64,000 nt of DNA from NCBI RefSeq assembly GCF_002813445.1, contig NZ_PHHD01000001.1, positions 3,906,001 to 3,970,000 of the forward strand, given 5' to 3'. Both the position numbers and the translations under genes were made by a program. Every line of letters begins with the position of its first letter. Positions within the stretch are counted from its first letter, which is position 1. Shown here piece after piece: positions 23,991 to 32,466 of this stretch. The notes beneath the pieces are model-generated. The model was not told the origin of the DNA. It saw only the letters and a program-made list of their open reading frames with translations, and made no database searches. The DNA comes from Pseudomonas tolaasii NCPPB 2192 (GTDB lineage Bacteria > Pseudomonadota > Gammaproteobacteria > Pseudomonadales > Pseudomonadaceae).

Positions 23991-25049
23991 TCAGACCTCC
24001 ATGACCCGTTTCAACGCCGCGCCCACTCGGGACGGCCCTGGGAAATACGCCCACTCTTGCGCATGCGGGTAGGGGGTGTCCCAGCCGGTGACGCGTTCGA
24101 TCGGCGCTTCCAGGTGATGGAAGCAGTGCTCTTGCACCAGTGATACCAACTCGGCACCAAAACCGCAGGTACGCGTGGCTTCATGCACCACCACGCAACG
24201 GCCGGTTTTCTTCACGGATTTGACGATGGTTTCCAGGTCCAGGGGCCACAGGCTGCGCAGGTCGATGACTTCGGCGTCGATGCCGGTTTCTTCAGCGGCC
24301 ACTTGCGACACATACACGGTGGTGCCGTAGGTCAGCACGGTGACGGCCGAGCCCGGACGCACGATGGCGGCCACGTCCAGCGGCACGGTGTAATAACCGT
24401 CCGGCACCTGGGCTTGCGGGTGTTTCGACCACGGGGTTACCGGGCGGTCGTGGTGGCCGTCGAACGGGCCGTTGTACAGGCGCTTGGGCTCCAGGAAGAT
24501 CACCGGGTCATCGTTTTCGATGGAGGCGATCAGCAGGCCCTTGGCGTCGTAGGGGTTGGACGGCATCACCGTGCGCAGGCCGCAGACCTGGGTGAACACC
24601 GCTTCGATACTCTGGCTGTGGGTTTGGCCACCGTAGATGCCGCCGCCGCAGGGCATGCGCATGGTCAGTGGCGCGGTGAACTGGCCGGCCGAGCGATAAC
24701 GCAGGCGCGCCGCTTCGGAGATGATCTGGTCGGTGGCCGGGTACACGTAGTCGGCGAACTGAATCTCGGCGACCGGGCGCAGGCCGTAGGCGCCCATGCC
24801 CACGGCGACACCGACAATGCCGCTTTCGGAGATCGGCGCGTCAAACACCCGCGAGCTGCCGTATTTGTTCTGCAAACCTTCGGTGCAACGGAACACGCCG
24901 CCGAAGTAACCCACGTCCTGGCCGAACACCACCACGTTGTCGTCACGTTCGAGCATCACATCCATGGCCGAGCGCAGCGCCTGGATCATGGTCATGGTGG
25001 TTGTGGTCATCGCGGTTTCCACTTCAATGCTGTTGTTGTGATCGTTCAT
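23991..25049 (-). CDS. bkdA2: Branched-chain 2-oxoacid dehydrogenase E1 beta subunit BkdA2
   Basis: A 352-residue transketolase-like beta subunit. It shows 'GQDVGYFGGVFRCTEGLQNKYG', 'RVFDAPISESGIVGVAVGMGAYGLRPVAEIQFADY' and a C-terminal 'GRCVVVHEATRTCGFGAELVSLVQE'. With BkdA1 it decarboxylates the 2-oxo acids of valine, leucine and isoleucine. It starts one base after bkdA1 ends and abuts bkdB. An in-frame ATG 13 codons into the frame is an alternative start. Confidence 0.96.
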   Translation of the reverse strand: MNDHNNSIEVETAMTTTTMTMIQALRSAMDVMLERDDNVVVFGQDVGYFGGVFRCTEGLQNKYGSSRVFDAPISESGIVGVAVGMGAYGLRPVAEIQFADYVYPATDQIISEAARLRYRSAGQFTAPLTMRMPCGGGIYGGQTHSQSIEAVFTQVCGLRTVMPSNPYDAKGLLIASIENDDPVIFLEPKRLYNGPFDGHHDRPVTPWSKHPQAQVPDGYYTVPLDVAAIVRPGSAVTVLTYGTTVYVSQVAAEETGIDAEVIDLRSLWPLDLETIVKSVKKTGRCVVVHEATRTCGFGAELVSLVQEHCFHHLEAPIERVTGWDTPYPHAQEWAYFPGPSRVGAALKRVMEV

Positions 25050-25050
25050 G

Positions 25051-26286
25051 TCAGATCCCCAACTCCTGACGCTGGCGCTTCAAGTGCTCCGGCATCTCTT
25101 TATAGACGTCTTCGAACATGGTCGCGGCGCTTGGAATCTGGCCGCCGGCGAGGGTGCCGTAGGTTTCAGCTTCTTTTTGCGCCTTGACCACTTCAGCTTC
25201 AAGTTCGGCACTGACCGCCGCGTGTTCTTCTTCGGACCACTGGCCAATCTGGATCAAATGCTGCTTGAGACGGGCAATCGGGTCGCCCAGGGGGAAGTGG
25301 CTCCAGTCGTCGGCGGGGCGGTACTTGGACGGATCATCGGAGGTGGAATGCGGACCGGCGCGGTAGGTGACCCACTCGATCAGCGTCGGGCCCAGGTTGC
25401 GGCGCGCACGCTCGGCAGCCCAGGCGGAGGCGGCATACACCGCGATAAAGTCGTTGCCGTCCACGCGCAGGGAAGCGATGCCGCAACCCACGCCGCGTCC
25501 GGCGAAGGTGGTGGCTTCACCGCCGGCGATGGCCTGGAAGGTGGAGATGGCCCACTGGTTGTTGACCACGTTGAGGATCACCGGCGCGCGGTACACGTGG
25601 GCGAAGGTCAGGGCGGTGTGGAAGTCGGATTCAGCGGTAGCGCCGTCGCCGATCCAGGCTGAGGCAATTTTGGTATCGCCCTTGATCGCCGAAGCCATGC
25701 CCCAGCCCACGCCTTGTACGAATTGGGTGGCGAGGTTGCCGGAAATGGTGAAGAAGCCGGCGTCCTTGACCGAGTACATGATCGGCAGCTGGCGGCCCTT
25801 GAGCGGGTCGCGCTCGTTGGACAGCAGTTGGCAGATCAGGTCCACCAGCGGCACGTCGCGGGCCATCAGGATGCTTTGCTGGCGGTAGGTGGGGAAGCAC
25901 ATGTCGTCGATGTTCAAGGCCAGGGCCTGGGCGCTGCCGATGGCTTCTTCGCCAAGGCTTTGCATGTAGAACGACATTTTTTTCTGGCGCTGGGCGACCA
26001 CCATGCGGTTGTCGAAGATGCGCGTCTTGAGCATGGCACGCATGCCGCGGCGCAGGATGTCGACCGAGACACCTTCAGCCCACGGGCCGAGGGCCTGGCC
26101 CTTGTCGTCGAGCACGCGAATCAGGCCCTTGGCCAGGTCGGCGGTGTCGGCGGGTTCTACGTCGATGGCGGGTTTGCGCACCGTACCCGCGTCAGTCAGG
26201 CGCAGGTAGGTAAAGTCGGTTTTGCAGCCTGGGCGGCCCGAAGGTTCGGGAACGTGCAGGCGCAGTGGTTCGTACTGCTGGGTCAT
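25051..26286 (-). CDS. bkdA1: Branched-chain 2-oxoacid dehydrogenase E1 alpha subunit BkdA1
   Basis: A 411-residue thiamine-diphosphate-binding alpha subunit. The TPP motif begins 'GDGATAESDFHTALTFAHVY' and ends 'VVNNQWAIS'. The region 'RAGPHSTSDDPSKYRPADDW' resembles the regulatory loop of E1 alpha. It is the first gene of the catabolic operon and is transcribed away from bkdR across 195 bases. As in P. putida, BkdR with branched-chain amino acids as effectors is expected to activate it. Confidence 0.96.
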   Translation of the reverse strand: MTQQYEPLRLHVPEPSGRPGCKTDFTYLRLTDAGTVRKPAIDVEPADTADLAKGLIRVLDDKGQALGPWAEGVSVDILRRGMRAMLKTRIFDNRMVVAQRQKKMSFYMQSLGEEAIGSAQALALNIDDMCFPTYRQQSILMARDVPLVDLICQLLSNERDPLKGRQLPIMYSVKDAGFFTISGNLATQFVQGVGWGMASAIKGDTKIASAWIGDGATAESDFHTALTFAHVYRAPVILNVVNNQWAISTFQAIAGGEATTFAGRGVGCGIASLRVDGNDFIAVYAASAWAAERARRNLGPTLIEWVTYRAGPHSTSDDPSKYRPADDWSHFPLGDPIARLKQHLIQIGQWSEEEHAAVSAELEAEVVKAQKEAETYGTLAGGQIPSAATMFEDVYKEMPEHLKRQRQELGI

Positions 26287-26481
26287 GGCTTTCTACGCTC
26301 TATCTTGTGAATTTCTTGTAGTGGGCGCGCTAGCTGACAGTCAGCCTCCGGGTAGGAGAAATCTTGTCCTACAACAATCATAGGCGGGGCGTAGAAGAAT
26401 ATTTATCTGTGTTTCATTGCGCTGCCGATCATTTGCGGATAAAAAAACTGCATAAACATAATAAACAGGTGATTTTGTCTC

Positions 26482-26970
26482 ATGCGCAAACTGGACCGTA
26501 CCGATATCGGCATTCTCAACGCCTTGCAGGAGAACGCCCGCATCACCAACTCCGACCTGGCCCGTTCGGTGAACCTGTCGCCCACGCCGTGTTTCAACCG
26601 GGTGAAGGCGATGGAGGAATTGGGGCTGATTCGCGACCAGGTCACGCTGCTCGACGCCGATTTGCTGGGACTGCACGTCAATGTGTTCATCCACGTAAGC
26701 CTGGAAAAACAGAACGAGCTGGCGCTGCAACAGTTTGAGGGGGCGATTGCCGATCGGCCGGAAGTGATGGAGTGCTACCTGATGGCGGGTGACCCGGATT
26801 ACCTGATCCGGGTGCTGGTGCCGACGATTCAGTCGCTGGAGCGTTTCATGATGGACTTTTTGACCAAGGTGCCGGGGGTGGCGAACATTCGGTCGAGCTT
26901 TGCGCTTAAGCAAGTGCGCTACAAAACCGCACTGCCATTGCCCGCAAACGGCATCAACCTCGGTTCCTGA
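26482..26970 (+). CDS. bkdR: Lrp-family activator BkdR
   Basis: A 162-residue Lrp-type regulator, divergent from bkdA1. Helix-turn-helix 'RTDIGILNALQENARITNSDLARSVNLSPTPCFNRVKAMEELGLI'; RAM domain 'VFIHVSLEKQNELALQQFEGAIADRPEVMECYLMAGDPDYLIRVLVP'. Its position and sequence match BkdR, which activates the keto-acid dehydrogenase operon in response to branched-chain amino acids. The A/T-rich intergenic stretch before it (about 26390-26480) is a plausible Lrp-binding region, but no exact site could be defined. Confidence 0.93.
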   Translation: MRKLDRTDIGILNALQENARITNSDLARSVNLSPTPCFNRVKAMEELGLIRDQVTLLDADLLGLHVNVFIHVSLEKQNELALQQFEGAIADRPEVMECYLMAGDPDYLIRVLVPTIQSLERFMMDFLTKVPGVANIRSSFALKQVRYKTALPLPANGINLGS

Positions 26971-26987
26971 ATCCACTCGATTCAAAT

Positions 26988-27074
26988 GTGGGAGCCGGCT
27001 TGCCTGCGATACCGGTGGGTCAGCTGGCACATTTGCTACTGATGTGCCGCCATCGCAGGCAAGCCAGCTCCCAC
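26988..27074. repeat. REPIN downstream of bkdR
   Basis: Inverted REP pair of the main family, first half with the GAGCCGGCTTGCC variant. It is followed after 36 bases by a second REPIN. Confidence 0.92.
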
Positions 27075-27110
27075 ATTCGACCGCATTTCAAAGGATGGAC
27101 GCGGTCGCCT

Positions 27111-27208
27111 GTGGGAGCTGTCGAGCTTTAGCGAGGCTGCGATGGCGGTGGGTCAGGCGATATTTCTTTTGGCAATGCCGCCGCCATCGCAGGCAAGCCA
27201 GCTCCCAC
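27111..27208. repeat. Second, hybrid REPIN downstream of bkdR
   Basis: The left half reads GTGGGAGCTGTCGAGCTTTA, then GCGAGGCTGCGAT: a different, related REP subfamily. The right half is the normal GCAGGCAAGCCAGCTCCCAC. A pair built from two subfamilies is unusual in this window. Confidence 0.85.
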
Positions 27209-27221
27209 AGGGTTTTGTGTT

Positions 27222-28085
27222 TCAGAGCTGGTTGAGGGGGATCTTCAGGTAAGTCACCCCATTCTCTTCCGCCGGTGGCATGTTCCCCGCCCGCACATTC
27301 ACCTGGATCGCTGGCAGCAGCAATGTCGGCATGCCCAGGCCCGCATCCCGGTTGGTGCGCATCTCGACGAACGCCGTTTCATCCACGCCGTCATGCACAT
27401 GAATATTCCCCGCGCGCTGTTCGGCGACGGTGGTCAGGCATTTGGCCTCGCGGCCTTCGGGTGGGTAGTCGTGGCACACGTACAGTTCGGTTTCGAGCGG
27501 GAAGGCCAGCAACTTGCGCATCGAGGCATACAACTGCCGTGCATCGCCGCCGGGGAAATCGCAGCGGGCGGTGCCTACGTCGGGCATGAACAGGGTGTCG
27601 CCCACCAGAATCAAACGGCCGTCGATCAGGTAGGCCATGTCGGCCGGGGTGTGGCCGGGCACGTGCAGCGCTTGTGCCTTGAGGTTTCCGATGTGGAAGA
27701 CTTCATCCGGTGCGAACAGGTGGTCGAACTGCGAGCCGTCCACGCGAAACTCCGGCTCCAGGTTGAACAGGTTTTTGAAGACGTCCTGCACCTTGCTGAT
27801 GGACTGGCCGATGGCGATCTTGCCGCCCAACGCCCGGCGCAAGTAGGGCGCGGCCGACAGGTGGTCGGCGTGGGCATGGGTTTCCAGCAGCCATTGCACC
27901 TGCAGGCTGTGCTCGCGCACGAAGGCGATCACCTTGTCGGCCTGCCGTGTGTCGGTACGCCCCGAGGCCGGGTCGTAGTTGAGCACCGAGTCGACGATGG
28001 CACAGAGGCCGCCATCGGCTTCATAAACGACGTAGGTGTAGGTCGAAGAGGCGTCGTCCAGAAAGGCTTGAATCAGCGCTGGCAT
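27222..28085 (-). CDS. Persulfide dioxygenase-like metallo-beta-lactamase-fold hydrolase
   Basis: A 287-residue MBL-fold protein. The metal motif HxHxDH is H70, H72, D74, H75 ('ETHAHADHLSAAPYLRRALG'), with a second His in 'HVPGHTPADMAYL', an Asp in 'LVGDTLFMPDVGTARCDFPGG' and a His in 'YVCHDYPPEGREA'. These are features of the ETHE1/Blh persulfide dioxygenase branch, which oxidises glutathione persulfide to sulfite. It is divergent from a BigR-type regulator and an SQR gene, which makes sulfide detoxification the likely job. A beta-lactamase or glyoxalase II function is much less likely in this context. Confidence 0.87.
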   Translation of the reverse strand: MPALIQAFLDDASSTYTYVVYEADGGLCAIVDSVLNYDPASGRTDTRQADKVIAFVREHSLQVQWLLETHAHADHLSAAPYLRRALGGKIAIGQSISKVQDVFKNLFNLEPEFRVDGSQFDHLFAPDEVFHIGNLKAQALHVPGHTPADMAYLIDGRLILVGDTLFMPDVGTARCDFPGGDARQLYASMRKLLAFPLETELYVCHDYPPEGREAKCLTTVAEQRAGNIHVHDGVDETAFVEMRTNRDAGLGMPTLLLPAIQVNVRAGNMPPAEENGVTYLKIPLNQL

Positions 28086-28128
28086 GGCGGTTGTCCCGGA
28101 TGAAGAAAAAAGTGGTTACAATCAGTTT

Positions 28129-28145
28129 ACATTTACACATAATGT
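28129..28145. promoter_or_regulatory. Candidate BigR-type operator
   Basis: Inverted repeat ACATT-N7-AATGT in an A/T-rich stretch midway between the divergent hydrolase gene and the ArsR-family gene. Its placement could control both directions. ArsR-family repressors bind such short palindromes; identity with a known BigR box was not checked. Confidence 0.55.
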
Positions 28146-28179
28146 TTTGAGCTTAAGTGAAGCAAAGGACCCGAGGCAA

Positions 28180-28515
28180 ATGGAATCTACTCTGAGTGAA
28201 GGCGAAGTCGCCCAGTTGCGCGCGTCGGCGTCCAAGGCCTGCTCGCTGCTCAAGGCGCTGGCCAATGAAGACCGTTTGTTGATCCTCTGCCAGTTGACCC
28301 AGGGCGAGCGCAACGTCGGCGAGCTCGAAGCGTTGACCGGCGTACGCCAGCCTACGCTGTCGCAACAATTGGGCATCCTGCGTGACGAAGGGTTGGTCGC
28401 CACCCGTCGGGAAGGCAAATACATTTTCTACGGGCTGGCCAGCCACGAAGTGATTCAAGTGATGAAAACCCTGTCCGGGCTGTACTGCGGCGCGGTGATG
28501 AAAAGCTGGGCGTGA
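28180..28515 (+). CDS. bigR: ArsR-family persulfide-responsive repressor, BigR/SqrR type
   Basis: A 111-residue winged-helix regulator. The recognition region is 'NVGELEALTGVRQPTLSQQLGILRDEGLVATRREGKYIFYGL'. Two cysteines, C37 and C103, have the spacing (66 residues) of the redox pair in BigR/SqrR that forms a polysulfide bridge and releases DNA; a third Cys is at C21. The ATG at 28180 fits the family size; the open frame to 28084 runs through the promoter. It should repress sqr and the divergent hydrolase until sulfide accumulates. Confidence 0.85.
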   Translation: MESTLSEGEVAQLRASASKACSLLKALANEDRLLILCQLTQGERNVGELEALTGVRQPTLSQQLGILRDEGLVATRREGKYIFYGLASHEVIQVMKTLSGLYCGAVMKSWA

Positions 28516-28564
28516 CGCCATCCGGCAGCGACCCTTGTGTGCACCATAAGAAAGGCGACTGACC

Positions 28565-29809
28565 ATGAATGACCAACACGGTGGCCCAACCATCAGTGGC
28601 GATATCGTAGTCATCGGCGGCGGCTCGGCGGGCATTGGCCTGCTGGCCAGCCTGCTCAAGCGCGACCCCCACCTCAACATCATCCTCATCGAACCGAGTG
28701 AGTTCCACTGCTACCAGCCGGCCTGGACGCTGGTAGGCGGCGGCGCCTACGACGTAAAGAAGACCCGTCGCCCGCTGGCCGACGTGCTGCCCCATGGCGT
28801 CACCTGGGTGCAAGCCGCTGTTACCGAGTTGTTGCCCGACGAGCACACCCTGGTGCTCGACAGCGGCCAGCGCGTGAGCTGGACAAACCTCATCGTGTGC
28901 CCCGGCCTGCGCCTGGCCTGGGAGAAAATCGAAGGGCTGCAAGACACCCTTGGCCAGAACGGCGTCACCTCCAATTACAGCTACCAGCACGCCGCCTACA
29001 CCTGGCAACTGGTGCAGCAACTCAAGGGCGGCAAGGCGATTTTTACCCAGCCGGCCATGCCGATCAAATGCGCGGGCGCGCCGCAAAAAGCCCTGTACCT
29101 GTCCTGTGATCACTGGCTCAAACAGGGCGTTCTGAACACCATCAACGTGGAGTTCAACCTGGCGGGCGCTGCACTGTTCGGCGTGCCGACCTTTGTGCCG
29201 CCCTTGATGAAGTACATCGAAAAGTACAACGCGCACCTGGCCTTCAATTCCAACCTGATCAAGGTTGATGGCCCGGCACGCCAGGCCTGGTTCGAAGTGA
29301 AGGACGCCGACGGTAACGTCACTGTCGAAGAAAAGACCTTCGACCTGCTGCACGTGGTCCCGCCGCAAGTTTCCCCGGATTTCATCCGCCAAAGCCCGCT
29401 GGCCGACGCCGCTGGTTGGTGCGAGGTGAACCCGCAGAGCCTGCAACATCTGCGTTACCCGCACATCTTTGGGCTGGGCGATGTGTGCGGCACCACCAAC
29501 GCGAAAACCGCTGCGGCGGTGCGCAAGCAAATCGTGGTGGTGGCCGAAAACCTGCTGGCCCTGCGCAAACAGGCGCCGTTGCCGCTCAAGTACGATGGCT
29601 ATGGTTCCTGCCCGCTGACGGTAGAGAAGGGCAAGGTGGTGCTGGCCGAGTTCGGTTATGGCGGCAAGCTGCTGCCGACCTTTCCGCTGGACCCGACCCG
29701 GGCGCGCCGTTCAATGTGGTTCCTAAAGGCGACGCTGCTGCCGTGGTTCTACTGGAACGGCATGCTCAAGGGCCGCGAGTGGCTGACCCGCTTGAGCAAG
29801 GTGGATTGA
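28565..29809 (+). CDS. sqr: Type II-like sulfide:quinone oxidoreductase
   Basis: A 414-residue flavoprotein that oxidises sulfide and passes electrons to the quinone pool. N-terminal FAD motif 'VVIGGGSAGIGLLASLL'; 'FHCYQPAWTLVGGG' follows. Cysteines in 'MPIKCAGAPQKALYLSCDHW' match the mitochondrial-type (SQRDL-like) enzyme, and 'HIFGLGDVCGTTNAKTAAAVRKQ' is the second FAD contact. The C-terminal 'LLPWFYWNGML' could be the membrane-binding helix. It follows bigR by 49 bases and directly abuts the TauE gene. Confidence 0.9.
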   Translation: MNDQHGGPTISGDIVVIGGGSAGIGLLASLLKRDPHLNIILIEPSEFHCYQPAWTLVGGGAYDVKKTRRPLADVLPHGVTWVQAAVTELLPDEHTLVLDSGQRVSWTNLIVCPGLRLAWEKIEGLQDTLGQNGVTSNYSYQHAAYTWQLVQQLKGGKAIFTQPAMPIKCAGAPQKALYLSCDHWLKQGVLNTINVEFNLAGAALFGVPTFVPPLMKYIEKYNAHLAFNSNLIKVDGPARQAWFEVKDADGNVTVEEKTFDLLHVVPPQVSPDFIRQSPLADAAGWCEVNPQSLQHLRYPHIFGLGDVCGTTNAKTAAAVRKQIVVVAENLLALRKQAPLPLKYDGYGSCPLTVEKGKVVLAEFGYGGKLLPTFPLDPTRARRSMWFLKATLLPWFYWNGMLKGREWLTRLSKVD

Positions 29810-30616
29810 ATGCTGCTGGCGAGTATGTTGGGGGTGTTGATGGGCCTGGTCATGGGCCTGACGGGCGCGGGCGGCGGCATCCTCGGGGTGCCGGCGCTGG
29901 TGTTGGGGCTGGGGTTGAGCATGACCCAGGCCGCGCCGGTGTCATTGCTCGCAGTGGGGGCGGCGGCAGCGGTGGGGGCCATCGACGGCTTGCGCCATGG
30001 GCTGGTGCGCTACCGCGCCGCGCTGTTGATCGCGCTGCTCGGCGCGTTGTTCTCGCCGCTGGGGGTGTATTTCGCCCACCAGTTGCCGGAGAAACTGCTG
30101 ATGGGCCTGTTCAGCGCGCTGATGGTGCTGGTGGCCTGGCGCATGTTGCAGCGTGAAAAGGTCGAAGCCGGGCCGAGTGACCACGGCGCCGCCTCCTGGG
30201 GCCAGAAGAACTGCATGCTCAACCAGCAGACCGGGCGCCTGGCGTGGACCGCCAAATGCAGCGCCACCCTGGCGGCGCTCGGTGCGGTGACCGGCGCGGT
30301 GTCGGGCCTGCTCGGCGTGGGCGGCGGCTTTTTGATCGTGCCGGCGTTCAAGCAGCTCACCGATGTGCAGATGCGCGGCATCGTCGCCACCTCGTTGATG
30401 GTGATCAGCCTGATTTCGTTGATCGGCGTGGCGGGCGCTATGCAGGCGGGCGTCAGCATCCAGCCGATGGGCTGGGTGTTCATTGGCGCGAGTATCGTCG
30501 GCATGCTGGTTGGCCGCCGGCTGTGTTCGATGGTCAAGGCGCGCACCCTGCAAGTGGGCTTTGCCAGCCTGTGTGTGGTGGTCGCCGCTGGCATGTTGCT
30601 AAAGGCTGCGCTCTGA
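29810..30616 (+). CDS. TauE/SafE-family sulfite/anion exporter
   Basis: A 268-residue inner-membrane protein with about eight hydrophobic segments in two internally similar halves. The halves start 'VLMGLVMGLTGAGGGILGVPALVLG' and 'VTGAVSGLLGVGGGFLIVPAFKQ', the repeated glycine motif of the family. Its ATG directly follows the sqr stop (TGAATG). Coupled to SQR and the persulfide dioxygenase-like enzyme, it probably removes sulfite or thiosulfate produced by sulfide oxidation. Confidence 0.88.
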   Translation: MLLASMLGVLMGLVMGLTGAGGGILGVPALVLGLGLSMTQAAPVSLLAVGAAAAVGAIDGLRHGLVRYRAALLIALLGALFSPLGVYFAHQLPEKLLMGLFSALMVLVAWRMLQREKVEAGPSDHGAASWGQKNCMLNQQTGRLAWTAKCSATLAALGAVTGAVSGLLGVGGGFLIVPAFKQLTDVQMRGIVATSLMVISLISLIGVAGAMQAGVSIQPMGWVFIGASIVGMLVGRRLCSMVKARTLQVGFASLCVVVAAGMLLKAAL

Positions 30617-30641
30617 TCCTGACTTGAAATACAGTTCAAAT

Positions 30642-30710
30642 GTGGGAGCTAGCTTGCCTGCGATAACGGTGTAACTGACCCACCGCCATCGCAGGCAAGC
30701 CAGCTCCCAC
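30642..30710. repeat. REPIN downstream of the TauE gene
   Basis: Inverted REP pair with a short 69-base span; the left half has AGCTAGCTTGCC instead of AGCTGGCTTGCC. Confidence 0.92.
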
Positions 30711-30764
30711 CTTTTTGACCGCGAGCGCCTTGGGCTTGGCAATATGAACGCCTCTCAGGTTTAC

Positions 30765-30776
30765 TACTCTAGAGTA
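30765..30776. promoter_or_regulatory. Palindrome upstream of the EmrB-like gene, possible operator
   Basis: Perfect 12-base palindrome TACTCTAGAGTA about 45 bases before the efflux gene start. It contains the rare tetranucleotide CTAG. No regulator gene is adjacent, so the binding factor is unknown. Confidence 0.4.
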
Positions 30777-30819
30777 AGCGCTCCACCGACCTTGCACGTC
30801 GGCTCACCAAGGTCATGCA

Positions 30820-32466
30820 ATGGATAAATACACCCCCCACACCTGGCAGCCCCACGAGCGGCCGAGCCTGCCCGGCTCGCCGTCGACGCCGCTGCATTCC
30901 ACGCCCAGGCGCTGGCTGTTTGCGCTGGTGGGCGTGCTGGTGGCGATCACCGGGGGGCTGGGTAACGCGCTGGTGATCGCCAACCTGCAATACCTGCAAG
31001 GCGCACTGGGCGCGACCACCGCCGAAATGGCCTGGCTGCCCGCCGCCTATGTCATGACCAACGTGTGCATGAACCTGCTGCTGGTGAAGTTTCGCCAGCA
31101 GTTCGGCTTGCGGGCGTTCACCGAAGTGTTCCTGGTGCTGTATGCGCTGGTGACCTTCGGCCATTTATTCGTCAACGACCTCAGCTCGGCGATTGCGGTG
31201 CGCGCGGCCCACGGCATGGTCGGCGCGGCCCTGAGTTCGCTGGGTTTGTACTACATGATTCAGGCGTTCCCGGCCAAATGGCGTTTAAAAGCGCTGGTGC
31301 TGGGGCTGGGCACTGCGCAGCTTGCGTTGCCCCTGGCGCGGCTGTTCTCCGAAGATTTGCTGCAAATCGCTGAGTGGCGCGGCCTGTACCTGTTTGAACT
31401 GGGTATGGCACTGATTTGCCTGGGCTGCGTGTTCCTGCTCAAGCTGCCGCCCGGCGACCGTTTCAAAACCTTCGAAAAACTCGACTTCCTGACCTTCGCC
31501 ATCCTCGCCACCGGCGTGGCGTTGCTCTGCGCGGTGCTGTCGCTGGGGCGCATCGACTGGTGGCTGGAGGCGCCGTGGATCGGCATCGCCTCAGCCTGCT
31601 CGCTGGTGCTGATCATGGCCGGCCTGGCCATCGAGCATAACCGCGCCAACCCGATGTTGATGACACGCTGGCTGGGCAGCGGCGTGATGATCCGCCTGGC
31701 GCTGGCGGTGGTGCTGATTCGCATGGTGCTGTCGGAACAGTCCACCGGCGCCGTGGGCTTCATGCAGATGCTGAACATGAGTTATCAGCAGATGCACACG
31801 CTGTACGTGGTGATGCTGGCCGGGGCGATTGCGGGGCTTGCGGTCAGCGCACTGACCATCAACCCCGCGCACCTGCTGATGCCGCTGGTGATCTCATTGG
31901 CCTTCATGGCCACGGGCTCGGTGATGGACAGTTTCTCCAGCAACCTGACCCGGCCGGAAAACCTGTATGTCAGCCAGTTCCTGCTGGGGTTTGGCGGCAC
32001 GTTCTTCCTCGGCCCGACCATGGTGCTGGGCACGAAAAACGTGCTGACCAACCCGCGCAACCTGGTGAGTTTTTCGGTGATGTTCGGCATTTGCCAGAAC
32101 CTCGGCGGCCTGATCGGTGCGGCCTTGCTCGGCACCTTTCAGATCGTGCGCGAGAAATACCATTCGAGCATGATCACCGAGCACCTGACCCTGCTCGACC
32201 CGCGTGTGGCCGCACGCGTTCAGAGCGGCGGCTCGGCCTATGGCGGCGTCATCGCCGACCCCGAACTGCGCAACCTCATGGGTATCCGCAGCCTGGCCAC
32301 AGCGGCCACCCGCGAGGCGAACGTGATGGCCTACAACGATGTCTTCATGTTGATTGCGATCATCGCGATCCTGACCATGATCTGGATCTTCATCCGCAGC
32401 CTGTGGCTGATGAGTACCACCAAAGCAGCAGCCCCTCCCGTTCAACCCAGCGGCGTGACTCAATGA
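30820..32466 (+). CDS. MFS efflux transporter, DHA2/EmrB type
   Basis: A 548-residue polytopic membrane protein with about 14 hydrophobic segments, the size of DHA2 drug:proton antiporters. The N-terminus has 'GGLGNALVIANLQYLQGALGATTAEMAWLPAAYVMTNV', as in the EmrB/FarB-like group. An extended loop (about 455-490) precedes the last helix. It overlaps the HlyD-type adaptor gene by ATGA, which is the EmrAB arrangement reversed in order (permease first). The substrate is unknown; lipophilic toxic compounds or fatty acids are typical. Confidence 0.88.
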   Translation: MDKYTPHTWQPHERPSLPGSPSTPLHSTPRRWLFALVGVLVAITGGLGNALVIANLQYLQGALGATTAEMAWLPAAYVMTNVCMNLLLVKFRQQFGLRAFTEVFLVLYALVTFGHLFVNDLSSAIAVRAAHGMVGAALSSLGLYYMIQAFPAKWRLKALVLGLGTAQLALPLARLFSEDLLQIAEWRGLYLFELGMALICLGCVFLLKLPPGDRFKTFEKLDFLTFAILATGVALLCAVLSLGRIDWWLEAPWIGIASACSLVLIMAGLAIEHNRANPMLMTRWLGSGVMIRLALAVVLIRMVLSEQSTGAVGFMQMLNMSYQQMHTLYVVMLAGAIAGLAVSALTINPAHLLMPLVISLAFMATGSVMDSFSSNLTRPENLYVSQFLLGFGGTFFLGPTMVLGTKNVLTNPRNLVSFSVMFGICQNLGGLIGAALLGTFQIVREKYHSSMITEHLTLLDPRVAARVQSGGSAYGGVIADPELRNLMGIRSLATAATREANVMAYNDVFMLIAIIAILTMIWIFIRSLWLMSTTKAAAPPVQPSGVTQ

